Assembly (NCBI RefSeq): GCF_014647755.1
Contig: NZ_BMPU01000002.1
Span: 124,001 to 188,000 of the forward strand
Source: Porphyromonas pasteri
GTDB taxonomy: Bacteria; Bacteroidota; Bacteroidia; Bacteroidales; Porphyromonadaceae
Length of the DNA: 64,000 nucleotides
Reading direction: 5' to 3'
Positions 1-10,814 of this stretch are shown one piece after another. Both the position numbers and the translations under genes were made by a program. Under the pieces are notes generated by a model. The model ran no database searches. It was not told the DNA's origin and saw only the letters and a list, made by a program, of their open reading frames with translations. Position 1 is the stretch's first letter; each line of letters opens with the position of its first letter.

Positions 1-308
1 TAGCCATTAGCACCGAGACGGATACCAATACCAGGGGTGAACCACTTACCGAAGTAAGCTTCGAAGTTAGGAGTGATACGATCGACAAAACGCATCTGCT
101 TGTCGTGGTCACCAAAATACATCTGTGCACCAGCACCAATACCAGCGAACCAGTTAGCGCCGAAGCGATTCGTTTCAACACGATACTTGTCAGCATCCTT
201 CACCTCTACCGTATATACGGAATCGGTCGTCTGCTGAGCACGCAGAGCAGGAGCCAGTGAGAGGCATGCAACTGCAGCAATTAAACTCTTTCTTAACATC
301 ATATTCAT
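1..308 (-). CDS. OmpA-like outer membrane protein, N-terminal part (runs off the left edge)
   Basis: Translating the minus strand from the ATG at 308 gives a signal peptide (MNMMLRKSLIAAVACLSLAP, then ALRAQ with likely cleavage near AQ/Q), followed by a mature N-terminus containing GANWFAGIGAGAQMYFGD and FGKWFTPGIGIRLG. Alternating aromatic and glycine residues of this kind are typical of the first beta-strands of Bacteroidota OmpA-family porins such as the Omp40/41 pair of P. gingivalis. The C-terminal peptidoglycan-binding domain is outside the window, so assignment rests on about 100 residues. Alternative ATG codons at residues 3 and 4 are possible. A good promoter lies about 215 bp upstream, which implies a long leader. 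Confidence 0.75.
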   Translation of the reverse strand, partial: MNMMLRKSLIAAVACLSLAPALRAQQTTDSVYTVEVKDADKYRVETNRFGANWFAGIGAGAQMYFGDHDKQMRFVDRITPNFEAYFGKWFTPGIGIRLGANG

Positions 309-515
309 ATTTAATTATTGAGTATACGTTCTTTTTCACACTCACAGATGGGCTACGGCAGACAGCGTGAGGCACACGCAAAGTCCTTGAGAGAGGCGAC
401 CTTGAGTTGTTTTACAAGGATCTATCATTCACCTATGAGAGGCGGAGTAAGTCCCTAAAGCGGCAAGCCGCAAGCAGGGACACATCCTGTGGCCCTTCGC
501 ATAGGGTCACATTTA
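309..515 (-). other. Long structured 5' leader of the OmpA-like gene
   Basis: No gene is seen between the OmpA-like start and the rnc stop at 629. Read on the minus strand, the stretch holds two clear hairpins. One pairs TGTGACCCT with AGGGCCACA (488-511, one mismatch). The other pairs GTCCCT with AGGGAC (451-481) around an inner GCGG/CCGC stem. A weaker CCTTG/CAAGG pair lies near 390-420. The hairpins could also be read as an rnc terminator, but neither is followed by a U-run. Confidence 0.4.
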
Positions 516-522
516 CACACGG

Positions 523-553
523 CAAAGATAACGTTTTTATACGTAAATGCAAT
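523..553 (-). promoter_or_regulatory. Promoter for the OmpA-like gene
   Basis: On the minus strand a -33 ATTG (550-553) is followed after 19 bp by TATCTTTG (523-530), a full match to the Bacteroidota -7 consensus TAnnTTTG. Transcription would start near 516 and give a leader of about 205 nt before the ATG at 308. Confidence 0.6.
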
Positions 554-628
554 AGATCCCACTTATTGACAACATCAATATCGGGGGATCAAGGTTGCTT
601 GAGGCGGCAAATAAGGTGGACTCCCCTG

Positions 629-1426
629 TTAAGGCAAGTCGATCACACCCAATTCTCCCTGGGGGATACTCAGCTCTTCTGCTACCGAAGGATCAGCCTG
701 ACAGAGAGCCAAGAGCGCACGATGCGCAGCATCCTGGTGGGCGACCTTTTTATTCGGACCACTCCCTACACCGACCTTGCGCTCATCGACATAGACCCCA
801 CAGACGAAGGGAGCTCCACTGCGCTTCGGCTCCTGGAGCATACGGAAGTCAAGAGTAAGGTGGTGCTTCTGCGTCCACTCCAAGAGCAGCGACTTATAAT
901 TCGTAGTCTGCTCTCGTAGGCTTGCCTCAAGCTCCATAAAGAGGGGCACCATACGCTGGTGGACGAACGCCTCGGCACGGGCATAGCCCTGATCAAGGAA
1001 GATTGCCCCGATGAGCGCCTCCAGCGTATTACCATATATATCGGTACTCCCCTGACGAGCCTCGCGGCGGATCTGAAGCAGGCGATCAAGCCCCATACGC
1101 TGGGCGACAGCATTATTGACCTTACGCCCGACGATAGCACCACGACGCTTACTCATCTCACCCTCGTTCCAGTGTGGGTGACGCTGGTAGAGGTAATGAC
1201 TCATTGCCGTGGCCAGCACCGAGTCACCAAGGAACTCCAAGCGCTCATTATTGAGCTTGAAACCCTCCTTGTCGGTCTTACTCACCGAGCTATGGCGGAA
1301 AGCCAAGTCGTAGAGCTCGGGGTCACGTGGCTCGAAGCCGAGGAGCTCGACGAGTAGGAAGAGAGGCTCCTTGGGCTTGCGCCCAAAGAGCCTCATAAGT
1401 CCGTCTCGCACGATACGTATAATCAT
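629..1426 (-). CDS. rnc: Ribonuclease III
   Basis: Endonuclease that cleaves double-stranded RNA during rRNA and mRNA processing. The 265-residue protein has the family signature NERLEFLGDSVL (residues 60-71, with the acidic metal ligands) and GNTLEALIGAIFLDQG (about 132-147). A C-terminal double-stranded RNA-binding domain starts at TNYKSLLLEW and ends with the KKVAHQDAAHRALL helix. At the position matching E. coli Asp114 there is Asn (N133); from memory this GNxLEA form is common in Bacteroidota, so I do not treat it as inactivating. It is the last gene of acpP-fabF-rnc, 45 bp after fabF, an order also known from P. gingivalis. Confidence 0.95.
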   Translation of the reverse strand: MIIRIVRDGLMRLFGRKPKEPLFLLVELLGFEPRDPELYDLAFRHSSVSKTDKEGFKLNNERLEFLGDSVLATAMSHYLYQRHPHWNEGEMSKRRGAIVGRKVNNAVAQRMGLDRLLQIRREARQGSTDIYGNTLEALIGAIFLDQGYARAEAFVHQRMVPLFMELEASLREQTTNYKSLLLEWTQKHHLTLDFRMLQEPKRSGAPFVCGVYVDERKVGVGSGPNKKVAHQDAAHRALLALCQADPSVAEELSIPQGELGVIDLP

Positions 1427-1471
1427 AGAGCTATAGAGGGAGTCTTGATAATACGTGGCTGTGGAGCCGTA

Positions 1472-2728
1472 TTACTTCTCGTACTTCTTGAAGATGACAC
1501 TCGCGTTGTGCCCACCGAAGCCGAAGGTGTTCGACAGAGCAGCACGGACGGTACGACGCTGAGCCTGGTTGAAGGTGAAGTTCAGCTTGTAGTCGATCTC
1601 GGGATCTTCGTCGTCGGCAGCATGGTTGATCGTGGGGGGGACAATGTCCTCCTCTACGGCCTTGAGCGCGAAGACAGCCTCGATAGCACCAGCGGCGCCG
1701 AGGAGGTGACCCGTCATAGACTTCGTAGAGCTGATATTCAGCTTATAGGCAGCGTCACCGAAGACTTCCTTAATAGCCTTGGACTCGGAGATATCCCCGA
1801 CAGGCGTAGAAGTCCCGTGTACATTGATGTAGTCAATATCTTCAGGGGAGAGCCCTGCATCCTCGAGCGCATTGGTCATCACCAGCTTGGCTCCCAGCCC
1901 ATCAGGGTGAGTAGCCGTGAGGTGGTAAGCATCAGCCGAGAGGCCGGTACCTACGAGCTCAGCGTAGATGTGTGCACCACGAGCGATGGCGTGCTCGAGC
2001 TCCTCGACGACGAGGCAAGCAGCACCTTCGGCCATGACGAAGCCATCACGCGAAGCGCTGAAGGGGCGCGAAGCACCCTGAGGATCGTCATTGCGAGTGG
2101 AGAGGGCGTTCATCGCATTGAATCCACCGACACCAGCAGCGCAGATAGAGGCTTCGGCACCACCAGTGATGATGACGTCGGCCTTACCGAGGCGAATGAG
2201 GTGACAGGCATCGATCAGTGCGTTCGTAGACGAAGCACAGGCCGAAGCCGTGGAGTAGTTGGGCCCGTGGAAACCATACTTCATCGACACCTGACCTGCG
2301 GAGATATCCGAGATCATCTTGGGGATGAAGAAGGGATTGAAGCGAGGACCTGCTTCGGCGTCATAGCCGCGCACTTCCTCTTCAAAGGTCCCGAGACCAC
2401 CGATACCGGAGGCGATGATGACCCCGACACGGTTCTTATTTACTGTCTCTACGTCAAGCTTGGAATCGGCGATACTCTCTTCGGCTGCCACCATGGCAAA
2501 CTGAGCATAGCGATCTAAGCGGCGAGCCTCCTTCTTATCGATATACTTGCTGACATCAAATTCCTTGACTTCGCAAGCAAACGTGGTCTTGAACTTTGAG
2601 GCATCGAAGAGCGTGATGGGGCCTGCCCCACTCTTCCCCGCTACGACAGCCTCCCACGTCTCGCGGGCCGTAGCCCCGAGTGGTGAGATAGCGCCTATTC
2701 CAGTGATGACGACTCTCTTGAGTTCCAT
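1472..2728 (-). CDS. fabF: Beta-ketoacyl-ACP synthase II
   Basis: Condensing enzyme of type II fatty acid synthesis, extending acyl-ACP with malonyl-ACP in the cytoplasm. The protein of 418 residues shows the active-site cysteine in STASACASST (Cys164) and the two catalytic histidines in NVHGTSTPVGD (His304) and SSTKSMTGHLLG (His341, with Lys336). I chose the ATG at 2728, which is preceded by an AAAGGAAT-like ribosome site; an in-frame TTG six bases further out is less likely. It follows acpP by 32 bp and the two are almost certainly cotranscribed, linking the carrier protein to its elongation enzyme. Confidence 0.96.
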   Translation of the reverse strand: MELKRVVITGIGAISPLGATARETWEAVVAGKSGAGPITLFDASKFKTTFACEVKEFDVSKYIDKKEARRLDRYAQFAMVAAEESIADSKLDVETVNKNRVGVIIASGIGGLGTFEEEVRGYDAEAGPRFNPFFIPKMISDISAGQVSMKYGFHGPNYSTASACASSTNALIDACHLIRLGKADVIITGGAEASICAAGVGGFNAMNALSTRNDDPQGASRPFSASRDGFVMAEGAACLVVEELEHAIARGAHIYAELVGTGLSADAYHLTATHPDGLGAKLVMTNALEDAGLSPEDIDYINVHGTSTPVGDISESKAIKEVFGDAAYKLNISSTKSMTGHLLGAAGAIEAVFALKAVEEDIVPPTINHAADDEDPEIDYKLNFTFNQAQRRTVRAALSNTFGFGGHNASVIFKKYEK

Positions 2729-2760
2729 CAGCAAATTCCTTTATCTCGACGAGAGGGCTA

Positions 2761-2997
2761 TTAAGCCTTCTTGCTTTCGATGTAGTTGATAGCGTCGCCG
2801 ACCGTCTTGATCGTCTGAGCGTCCTGATCGGGGATCTGGATGTCGAAAGCCTTTTCGAATTCCATGATGAGCTCTACGGTGTCGAGAGAGTCAGCACCGA
2901 GGTCGCTGGAGAAGTTTGCCTCAGGGGTTACTTCGCTTGCTTCGCAGTTGAGCTTTTCGACGATGATTTCGACTACCTTTTCGTTGATCTGTGACAT
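2761..2997 (-). CDS. acpP: Acyl carrier protein
   Basis: Small acidic carrier of acyl chains in fatty acid synthesis. The 78 residues match the family length, with the phosphopantetheine attachment serine in [10 protein letters not shown] (Ser37) at the start of helix II. It is first in the acpP-fabF-rnc operon and is divergent from purN. Low-risk assignment from length, charge and motif. Confidence 0.97.
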   Translation of the reverse strand: MSQINEKVVEIIVEKLNCEASEVTPEANFSSDLGADSLDTVELIMEFEKAFDIQIPDQDAQTIKTVGDAINYIESKKA

Positions 2998-3048
2998 GAT
3001 TCTTTTTCTTTACTTAGTTATGTATTCTTTCTTTACACTGCATTGCTC

Positions 3049-3056
3049 TACCTTTG
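3049..3056 (+). promoter_or_regulatory. Possible -7 box for purN
   Basis: TACCTTTG matches the Bacteroidota -7 consensus about 107 bp before the purN ATG. No convincing -33 element is visible. Confidence 0.35.
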
Positions 3057-3144
3057 TACCATATAATGAGCGGCACTTAGGGGAGTAGCTCGGAGTATTC
3101 CCGCGCGGCGCTTATCGCACTGCACAGATACGCTCCATTTGTGC

Positions 3145-3152
3145 ACAAAGAT
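3145..3152 (-). promoter_or_regulatory. Possible -7 box for acpP-fabF-rnc
   Basis: The minus strand reads TATCTTTG here, a full match to TAnnTTTG. It would give acpP a leader of about 140 nt. A plus-strand TACCTTTG at 3049-3056 could serve purN in the opposite direction, so the two divergent promoters would overlap. Confidence 0.4.
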
Positions 3153-3162
3153 ACAACTATTT

Positions 3163-3732
3163 ATGAAACAAATAGCAATACTTGCTTCTGGCAATGGCTC
3201 AAACGCCGAAGCTATCGTCCATCATTTCCGCGCTACAGGCGAGGCGGAGGTGGCTATGATCATCACAAACAAGCCTCAGGCAGGGGTCATCCAGCGGGCT
3301 GAAAGACTGGGTGTACCTTGTCATTATTTTACAAGCACAGAGCTTCGTGAAGGCACGCGCCCGATAGCTCTGATGAAGGAGCACGGCGTCGAGCTCATCA
3401 TCTTGGCGGGCTATCTCTGCCTCATCACTCCTATATATATAATGGAGTACCCCGAGCGCATCATCAACATCCACCCTGCGCTCCTCCCCTCTTTCGGCGG
3501 TCAAGGCATGTACGGCAACCGAGTGCATGCTGCCGTCATCGCCTCGGGAGCGAAGGAGAGTGGTATCACCATCCACCTCGTAGACGAAGACTATGACCAC
3601 GGGCGCCACCTCCTGCAGGCGACCTGCCCCGTGCGTCCTGATGACACCGTCGATACGCTCGCCGCACGCATCCACGAGCTGGAGCACCGCTTCTTCCCCA
3701 CAACTATCGCCCAATACCTGCGCTTCCTCTAA
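3163..3732 (+). CDS. purN: Phosphoribosylglycinamide formyltransferase
   Basis: Transfers the formyl group of 10-formyl-tetrahydrofolate to GAR in purine synthesis. The protein (189 residues from the ATG at 3163) begins MKQIAILASGNGSN, the phosphate-binding start of the family. It carries the catalytic pair in NIHPALLPSF (Asn102, His104) and the catalytic aspartate in DEDYDHG (Asp145). A longer frame from TTG at 3139 adds residues that do not resemble the family start, so the ATG is preferred. The gene stands alone, followed by a strong terminator. Confidence 0.95.
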   Translation: MKQIAILASGNGSNAEAIVHHFRATGEAEVAMIITNKPQAGVIQRAERLGVPCHYFTSTELREGTRPIALMKEHGVELIILAGYLCLITPIYIMEYPERIINIHPALLPSFGGQGMYGNRVHAAVIASGAKESGITIHLVDEDYDHGRHLLQATCPVRPDDTVDTLAARIHELEHRFFPTTIAQYLRFL

Positions 3733-3756
3733 GGAGGCTCCTCCCATACATCACTA

Positions 3757-3807
3757 AGCCGCCCCACAGCGAGTCACCGACGAGACCTGCTGTGGGGTGG
3801 CTCTTTT
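3757..3807 (+). terminator. Rho-independent terminator after purN
   Basis: A 14-bp stem (AGCCGCCCCACAGC with GCTGTGGGGTGGCT, one G-U pair) is followed directly by TTTTT. Confidence 0.85.
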
Positions 3808-3907
3808 TCTCACGCGTGGCGCGCGGGCGCACATATATATAATGTGTATATGCGTGCACTAAGGGGATGAGAAAGCACACCTGCGGAAGGCGAGAAAAAC
3901 GCCCGTT

Positions 3908-3938
3908 TTTCGCAGTACGGGCTAAGTAAGTACTTTTG
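3908..3938 (+). promoter_or_regulatory. polA: Promoter for polA
   Basis: TACTTTTG at 3931-3938 matches TAnnTTTG, with a T-rich partial -33 element about 20 bp upstream. Just downstream, at the expected start of transcription, lies the palindrome ACCTATATATAGGT (3941-3954), related to the TATA array units elsewhere in the window. Confidence 0.5.
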
Positions 3939-4043
3939 TATACCTATATATAGGTCCCTGTGAGCCGACTGCATCCCCCGCAGGCGCGCCCTCAGACAAT
4001 CCATCATCTCTCCCACTCCACAAGCCCCTCACATCCCACCGAT

Positions 4044-6803
<2,760 letters not shown>

Positions 6804-6842
6804 GCCTCTCGCCCCCGATTTATATTCCACAAAGACTGAATA

Positions 6843-7649
6843 ATGAAACTATTAGCACTTGATATTGACGGCACGCTGATCACCAAGGAGCACGTCCTCA
6901 CCGAGGGCGTCCGCTCGGCCCTGCTCCGTGCCCAGAGAGACTACGACACCCGCATCATCCTCGCTTCGGGTCGCCCCACCCCAGCCCTCGGAGCCCTGGC
7001 CGAAGCTCTGCAGATAGCGGACTACGGTGGCTACCTCATGCCCTTCAACGGCGGGAAGATCCTCGAGGCGGGCTCCAAGCGCCTCCTCAGCGCCCAGCTC
7101 CTCGATGCCGACCTCATCCCCCAGCTCTACCACCTCGTGCAGGAGCATGGGGCAAACATCCTCACCTACACCGAGGAGCACATCCTCACCGAGCGCGAAG
7201 ATGACCCGTATGCAGAGAAGGAAGTCGTCATCACAGGTATGCCTCTCAAGCGTGTACCCAGCTTCGTCGAGGCTGCTACGGAAAGCCTCCCTAAGTGCCT
7301 CGCTGTCGGCCCTCTGGAGAAGCTCATCCCGCTCGAGGCCGCTGTCAAGGAGCAGCTCGGCACGCGTGTCGGCGCCTTCCGCTCGAGCGACTACTTCCTC
7401 GAGCTCGTCCCCCTTGGTGTGAATAAGGGTAGTGCACTCGCTCGCCTCCTCGATGTCCTCGGCATGACCCCGCAGGACCTCATCGCCATCGGTGACAACT
7501 ACAACGACCTCGAGATGATCGAGCTGGCCGGCACGGGCATCGCCATGGGCAATGCCCCCGAGGATATCCAGCGCCGTGCAGACTTCGTCACCCGCTCCAA
7601 TGCCGAGGACGGTGTGGCCTACGCCCTCGAGCAGCTCCTCTTCGTCTAA
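6843..7649 (+). CDS. Cof-type HAD family hydrolase
   Basis: Haloacid dehalogenase superfamily phosphatase of the Cof/IIB type, acting on sugar phosphates or flavin/pyridoxal phosphates; the substrate cannot be told from sequence. Motif I is LLALDIDGTLI at the N-terminus (nucleophile Asp8, acid/base Asp10). Motif II falls in ILASGRP. The C-terminal metal motif is GDNYNDLEMI, followed by GIAMGNAPEDIQ. The 268 residues fit the family. It lies 39 bp after polA on the same strand and is closed by a terminator, so it is probably cotranscribed with polA. Confidence 0.9.
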   Translation: MKLLALDIDGTLITKEHVLTEGVRSALLRAQRDYDTRIILASGRPTPALGALAEALQIADYGGYLMPFNGGKILEAGSKRLLSAQLLDADLIPQLYHLVQEHGANILTYTEEHILTEREDDPYAEKEVVITGMPLKRVPSFVEAATESLPKCLAVGPLEKLIPLEAAVKEQLGTRVGAFRSSDYFLELVPLGVNKGSALARLLDVLGMTPQDLIAIGDNYNDLEMIELAGTGIAMGNAPEDIQRRADFVTRSNAEDGVAYALEQLLFV

Positions 7650-7666
7650 GCCCCCCACCCCCTTCA

Positions 7667-7715
7667 GCGCGCGGGCTGCAGTACACCTTCGGTACTGCAG
7701 CCCGTGCGCTTCTAT
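7667..7715 (+). terminator. Terminator after polA and the Cof-type hydrolase gene
   Basis: An 18-bp stem (GCGCGCGGGCTGCAGTAC with GTACTGCAGCCCGTGCGC, one mismatch) encloses a short loop and is followed by TTCTATA. Confidence 0.8.
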
Positions 7716-7798
7716 AGGACTTGCACCCACAAATCACTATAGGAAAAAGCCTGATCCTCCGCGAGAAAAAGCTCCGAAGTCGTATTCCACTCCCTCGA

Positions 7799-7875
7799 TC
7801 TACGTACGTAGACGATAGGACAAGGCACGTGGATTTTAGAGCGCTCGTACGTGGACAAATGATCCACGTACGTAG
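7799..7875. repeat. Palindrome array, TACGTA family, four units (reverse orientation)
   Basis: Read on the minus strand, the 13-bp unit CTACGTACGTGGA occurs four times. The plus-strand unit ends are 7811, 7832, 7854 and 7875, so the steps are 21, 22 and 21 bp. The outer two units are nearly perfect (12/13 and 13/13); the inner two are weaker (8/13 and 9/13). The same steps occur in the arrays at 33258 and 43172. The array lies between the polA-cof terminator and the purH promoter. Confidence 0.8.
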
Positions 7876-8127
7876 ACCGAACTTTTCCCATAGATGAGCC
7901 AAAGAATCTCTCCTCAAGGGACGAAGTTAGGAGTAGTGCTCTGCGATAGTTCTCGCGCTGAATGAAGGCATCTATCCGTATAGATGTAAGCGACTTACCC
8001 GACGAGGAGGACGACAAAACAAGCGGGGGTAGTAGGGCCGAAGTAATAGTGTGATTCGGGGCATACTCACGGGCAAGATAGAAGCCCTCACGATACGCGT
8101 GAGATAGGTACACTGCGGGAAAATCGT
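7876..8127. other. Gene-free stretch between the array and the purH promoter
   Basis: No credible gene. A perfect small hairpin CATCTAT-CCGT-ATAGATG sits at 7969-7986. A minus-strand open frame across 7712-8113 runs through the palindrome array and has no family resemblance, so I leave it out. Confidence 0.5.
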
Positions 8128-8135
8128 TATTTTTG
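8128..8135 (+). promoter_or_regulatory. Probable -7 box for the purH-mre operon
   Basis: TATTTTTG matches TAnnTTTG about 95 bp before the purH ATG. The leader then contains a hairpin (8152-8186) with an outer AGCAC/GTGCT and inner CCTCC/GGAGG pairing. No known purine riboswitch core is recognisable. Confidence 0.45.
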
Positions 8136-8229
8136 TGTGGCTTAGTAGCTTAGCACGGATAGCCTCCGAGTGGAGGTGAGGTGCTGATCGCCGTATTTTA
8201 CATCACACTTTGACTTAGCTTAGTAACTC

Positions 8230-9747
8230 ATGGAGAAGGTCATACGTCGAGCACTTGTCTCGGTATACCACAAGGAAGGATTAGCAGAAATCTTAAAGCT
8301 CCTGCACGAGCAGGGCGTAGAGTTCGTCTCCACGGGGGGCACCAGCACCTTCATCGAAGGGCTCGGGTACCCTTGTGTTGCCGTCGAAGATCTGACTAAG
8401 TATCCCTCGATGCTCGGGGGGCGCGTCAAGACCCTTCACCCCGCTATCCAGGGCGGTATCCTCGCCCGCCGCGGACACGAGACCGACCAAAAGGAGGTCC
8501 TCGAATACGGCCTATCCCTCATCGACCTGGTGATCGTAGACCTCTATCCCTTCGAAGCTACGGTAGCCTCGGGCGCCAGCGAAGAAGATATCATCGAGAA
8601 GATCGACATCGGCGGTATCAGCCTCATCCGTGGGGCAGCGAAGAACTTCGAGGACGTCGTCATCATCCCTTCGCAGGCAGACTATGCTACACTGCTTGAG
8701 ATCCTCCGTGAGCGTGGTGCTCGCACGACCCTTGAGGAGCGTCGCCACTTTGCTCGCCGCGCCTTCGCTGTGAGCTCGCACTACGACTCGGCTATCTTCC
8801 GCTACTTCGACGGCGAGGAGCGCTCGGCTCTCCGCCTCACGGCAGACGAAGCTAAGCCCCTGCGCTACGGCGAGAACCCCCACCAGAAGGGCGTCTTCTA
8901 TGGCGACCTCGACCGCTACTTCGAGCAGCTCCACGGCAAGGAGCTCTCCTACAACAACCTCCAGGATGTCGAGGCAGCTGTCTCACTCATCCAGGACTTC
9001 TCTGAGCCCACCTTCGCCATCCTCAAGCACAACAACGCTTGTGGCTGCGCCTCTCGCCCCACCCTCCTCGAGGCTTGGACGGATGCGCTGGCAGGTGACC
9101 CCGTCTCTGCCTTCGGTGGCGTGCTCGTAGCCAACCGCCCCATCGACGTGGCGACGGCGCATGAGATCGACAAACTCTTCCTCGAGGTGCTCATCGCTCC
9201 CGACTTCGAAGCCGAGGCGCTCACCATCCTCGAAGGCAAGAAGAACCGCATCCTCCTGCGTCAGAAGGAGGCCATCGATGCCCGCTGGTCTTACCGCTCG
9301 ATGCTCGGTGGTGTGCTGGCTCAGGAGACCGACCGCGCAGTAGAGACTACGGCTGAGATGAAGCCCGTTACTAAGGTAGCACCCACGGCTGAAGAGCTTA
9401 CGGATCTGGTCTTCGCGACCAAGCTCGTCAAGCACAGCAAGAGCAACGCTATCGTCCTCAGCAAGGGCGGTCAGCTCATCGCCTCAGGTGTCGGACAGAC
9501 CTCACGTGTCGATGCGCTCAAGCAAGCCATCGAGAAGGCACGCCACTTCGGCTTCGACCTCAAGGGAGCTGTACTGGCGAGCGATGCCTTCTTCCCCTTC
9601 GACGACTGCGTCACCCTCGCTGCCGAAGCTGGCATCACCGCTATCGCTCAGCCTGGTGGCTCAGTACGTGACGCTGACAGCATCGCCGCTGCAGATCGCC
9701 TGGGCGTAGCTATGGTGATGACGGGGGTGCGTCACTTCAAGCACTAA
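8230..9747 (+). CDS. purH: Bifunctional AICAR transformylase / IMP cyclohydrolase
   Basis: Catalyses the last two steps of IMP synthesis. The N-terminal MGS-like cyclohydrolase domain (about 1-190) shows FVSTGGTSTFIEGLG and MLGGRVKTLHPAIQGGILA. The transformylase domain includes LRYGENPHQKGVFYG and VKHSKSNAIVLSKGGQLI. At 505 residues it is near the usual length. It is the first gene of a long plus-strand run: mreB follows after 26 bp, an arrangement common in Bacteroidota. Confidence 0.96.
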   Translation: MEKVIRRALVSVYHKEGLAEILKLLHEQGVEFVSTGGTSTFIEGLGYPCVAVEDLTKYPSMLGGRVKTLHPAIQGGILARRGHETDQKEVLEYGLSLIDLVIVDLYPFEATVASGASEEDIIEKIDIGGISLIRGAAKNFEDVVIIPSQADYATLLEILRERGARTTLEERRHFARRAFAVSSHYDSAIFRYFDGEERSALRLTADEAKPLRYGENPHQKGVFYGDLDRYFEQLHGKELSYNNLQDVEAAVSLIQDFSEPTFAILKHNNACGCASRPTLLEAWTDALAGDPVSAFGGVLVANRPIDVATAHEIDKLFLEVLIAPDFEAEALTILEGKKNRILLRQKEAIDARWSYRSMLGGVLAQETDRAVETTAEMKPVTKVAPTAEELTDLVFATKLVKHSKSNAIVLSKGGQLIASGVGQTSRVDALKQAIEKARHFGFDLKGAVLASDAFFPFDDCVTLAAEAGITAIAQPGGSVRDADSIAAADRLGVAMVMTGVRHFKH

Positions 9748-9773
9748 GAATACGAATCGACTAATAGATAAGC

Positions 9774-10793
9774 ATGGGACTATTTTCCTTTAGGCAGGAG
9801 CTGGCGATGGACCTGGGTACTGCCAATACCATTATCATCAAGGACGACAAGATCGTACTCGATGAGCCCTCAGTAGTAGCCTTCGACAACCGCACGGGCG
9901 AGATGATCGCCGTCGGGACCAAGGCCCGCGAGATGTACGAGAAGGGCAACGCCAACATCCGCACGATCCGCCCCCTGCGCGAAGGAGTCATCGCAGACTT
10001 CGATGCCGCTGAGCATATGATCCGCGGGATGATCCGTATGATCAGCCGCCGCCGTGGGTGGTTCACCCCCTCACTGCGCATGGTCGTCTGTATCCCCTCA
10101 GGGAGCACGGAGGTAGAGATCCGTGCCGTACGCGACTCCAGCGAGCACGCTGGTGGCCGTGACGTCTACATGATCTACGAGCCTATGGCAGCAGCTATCG
10201 GCGTCGGCATCGACGTCCTCGCCCCCGAAGGCCACATGATCGTGGACATCGGTGGTGGTACGACGGAGATCGCTGTCATCTCGCTCGGTGGTATCGTCGA
10301 GGATCAGTCCATCGACACCGCTGGCGACGAGCTGACGCAGGACATCATGGACCACATGCGCGAGAAGCACCAGATCAAGGTCGGGGAGCGTACCGCTGAG
10401 CAGATCAAGATCCAGGTAGGTGCTGTCTACGCCGACCTCGACGAAGCTCCCGCAGACTTCACCGTCTGGGGTGCGAACATGATGGACACCATGCCCCGCA
10501 AGGTAGAGGTCAACTATCGTGAGATCGCCGAGTGCCTCGACAACTCGATCGGCAAGATCGAGAGCGCTATACTTCGCACTCTCGAGGCTACGCCTCCCGA
10601 GCTCTACGCCGACATCGTCGCCAATGGTGTCGTCCTCACCGGTGGTGGTGCCCTCCTGCGTGGTCTCGACAAGCGCCTCTCTAAGCGCTTCGGTCTTGAC
10701 TTCAAGATCGCTGAGAACCCCCTGCACTCTGTAGCTCTCGGTACGGGCATTGCGCTGAAGAACATCCACAACTTCAACTTCCTCTTCCGCTAA
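9774..10793 (+). CDS. mreB: Rod-shape-determining actin homologue MreB
   Basis: Actin-like filament protein that guides lateral wall synthesis on the inner face of the membrane. The 339 residues start MGLFSFRQELAMDLGTANT with the phosphate-1 motif. The phosphate-2 motif is in HMIVDIGGGTTEIAVISLG and the adenosine motif in VVLTGGGALLRGLDKRL. It heads the mreB-mreC-mreD-mrdA-rodA elongasome block; the intact block suggests an elongating rod or coccobacillus. Confidence 0.96.
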   Translation: MGLFSFRQELAMDLGTANTIIIKDDKIVLDEPSVVAFDNRTGEMIAVGTKAREMYEKGNANIRTIRPLREGVIADFDAAEHMIRGMIRMISRRRGWFTPSLRMVVCIPSGSTEVEIRAVRDSSEHAGGRDVYMIYEPMAAAIGVGIDVLAPEGHMIVDIGGGTTEIAVISLGGIVEDQSIDTAGDELTQDIMDHMREKHQIKVGERTAEQIKIQVGAVYADLDEAPADFTVWGANMMDTMPRKVEVNYREIAECLDNSIGKIESAILRTLEATPPELYADIVANGVVLTGGGALLRGLDKRLSKRFGLDFKIAENPLHSVALGTGIALKNIHNFNFLFR

Positions 10794-10814
10794 GCCCCGT
10801 AGCCTACTCCGCCC

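Noticed and set aside
407-919. A 170-residue plus-strand open frame
   Set aside because: It overlaps rnc on the opposite strand and the structured leader; composition looks like a shadow frame.
7712-8113. A 133-residue minus-strand open frame
   Set aside because: It runs through the TACGTA array and the polA-cof terminator side, has no family resemblance or promoter, and overlaps the purH regulatory region.
8136-8229. Purine riboswitch in the purH leader
   Set aside because: Only a simple hairpin is visible; no conserved aptamer core could be recognised.
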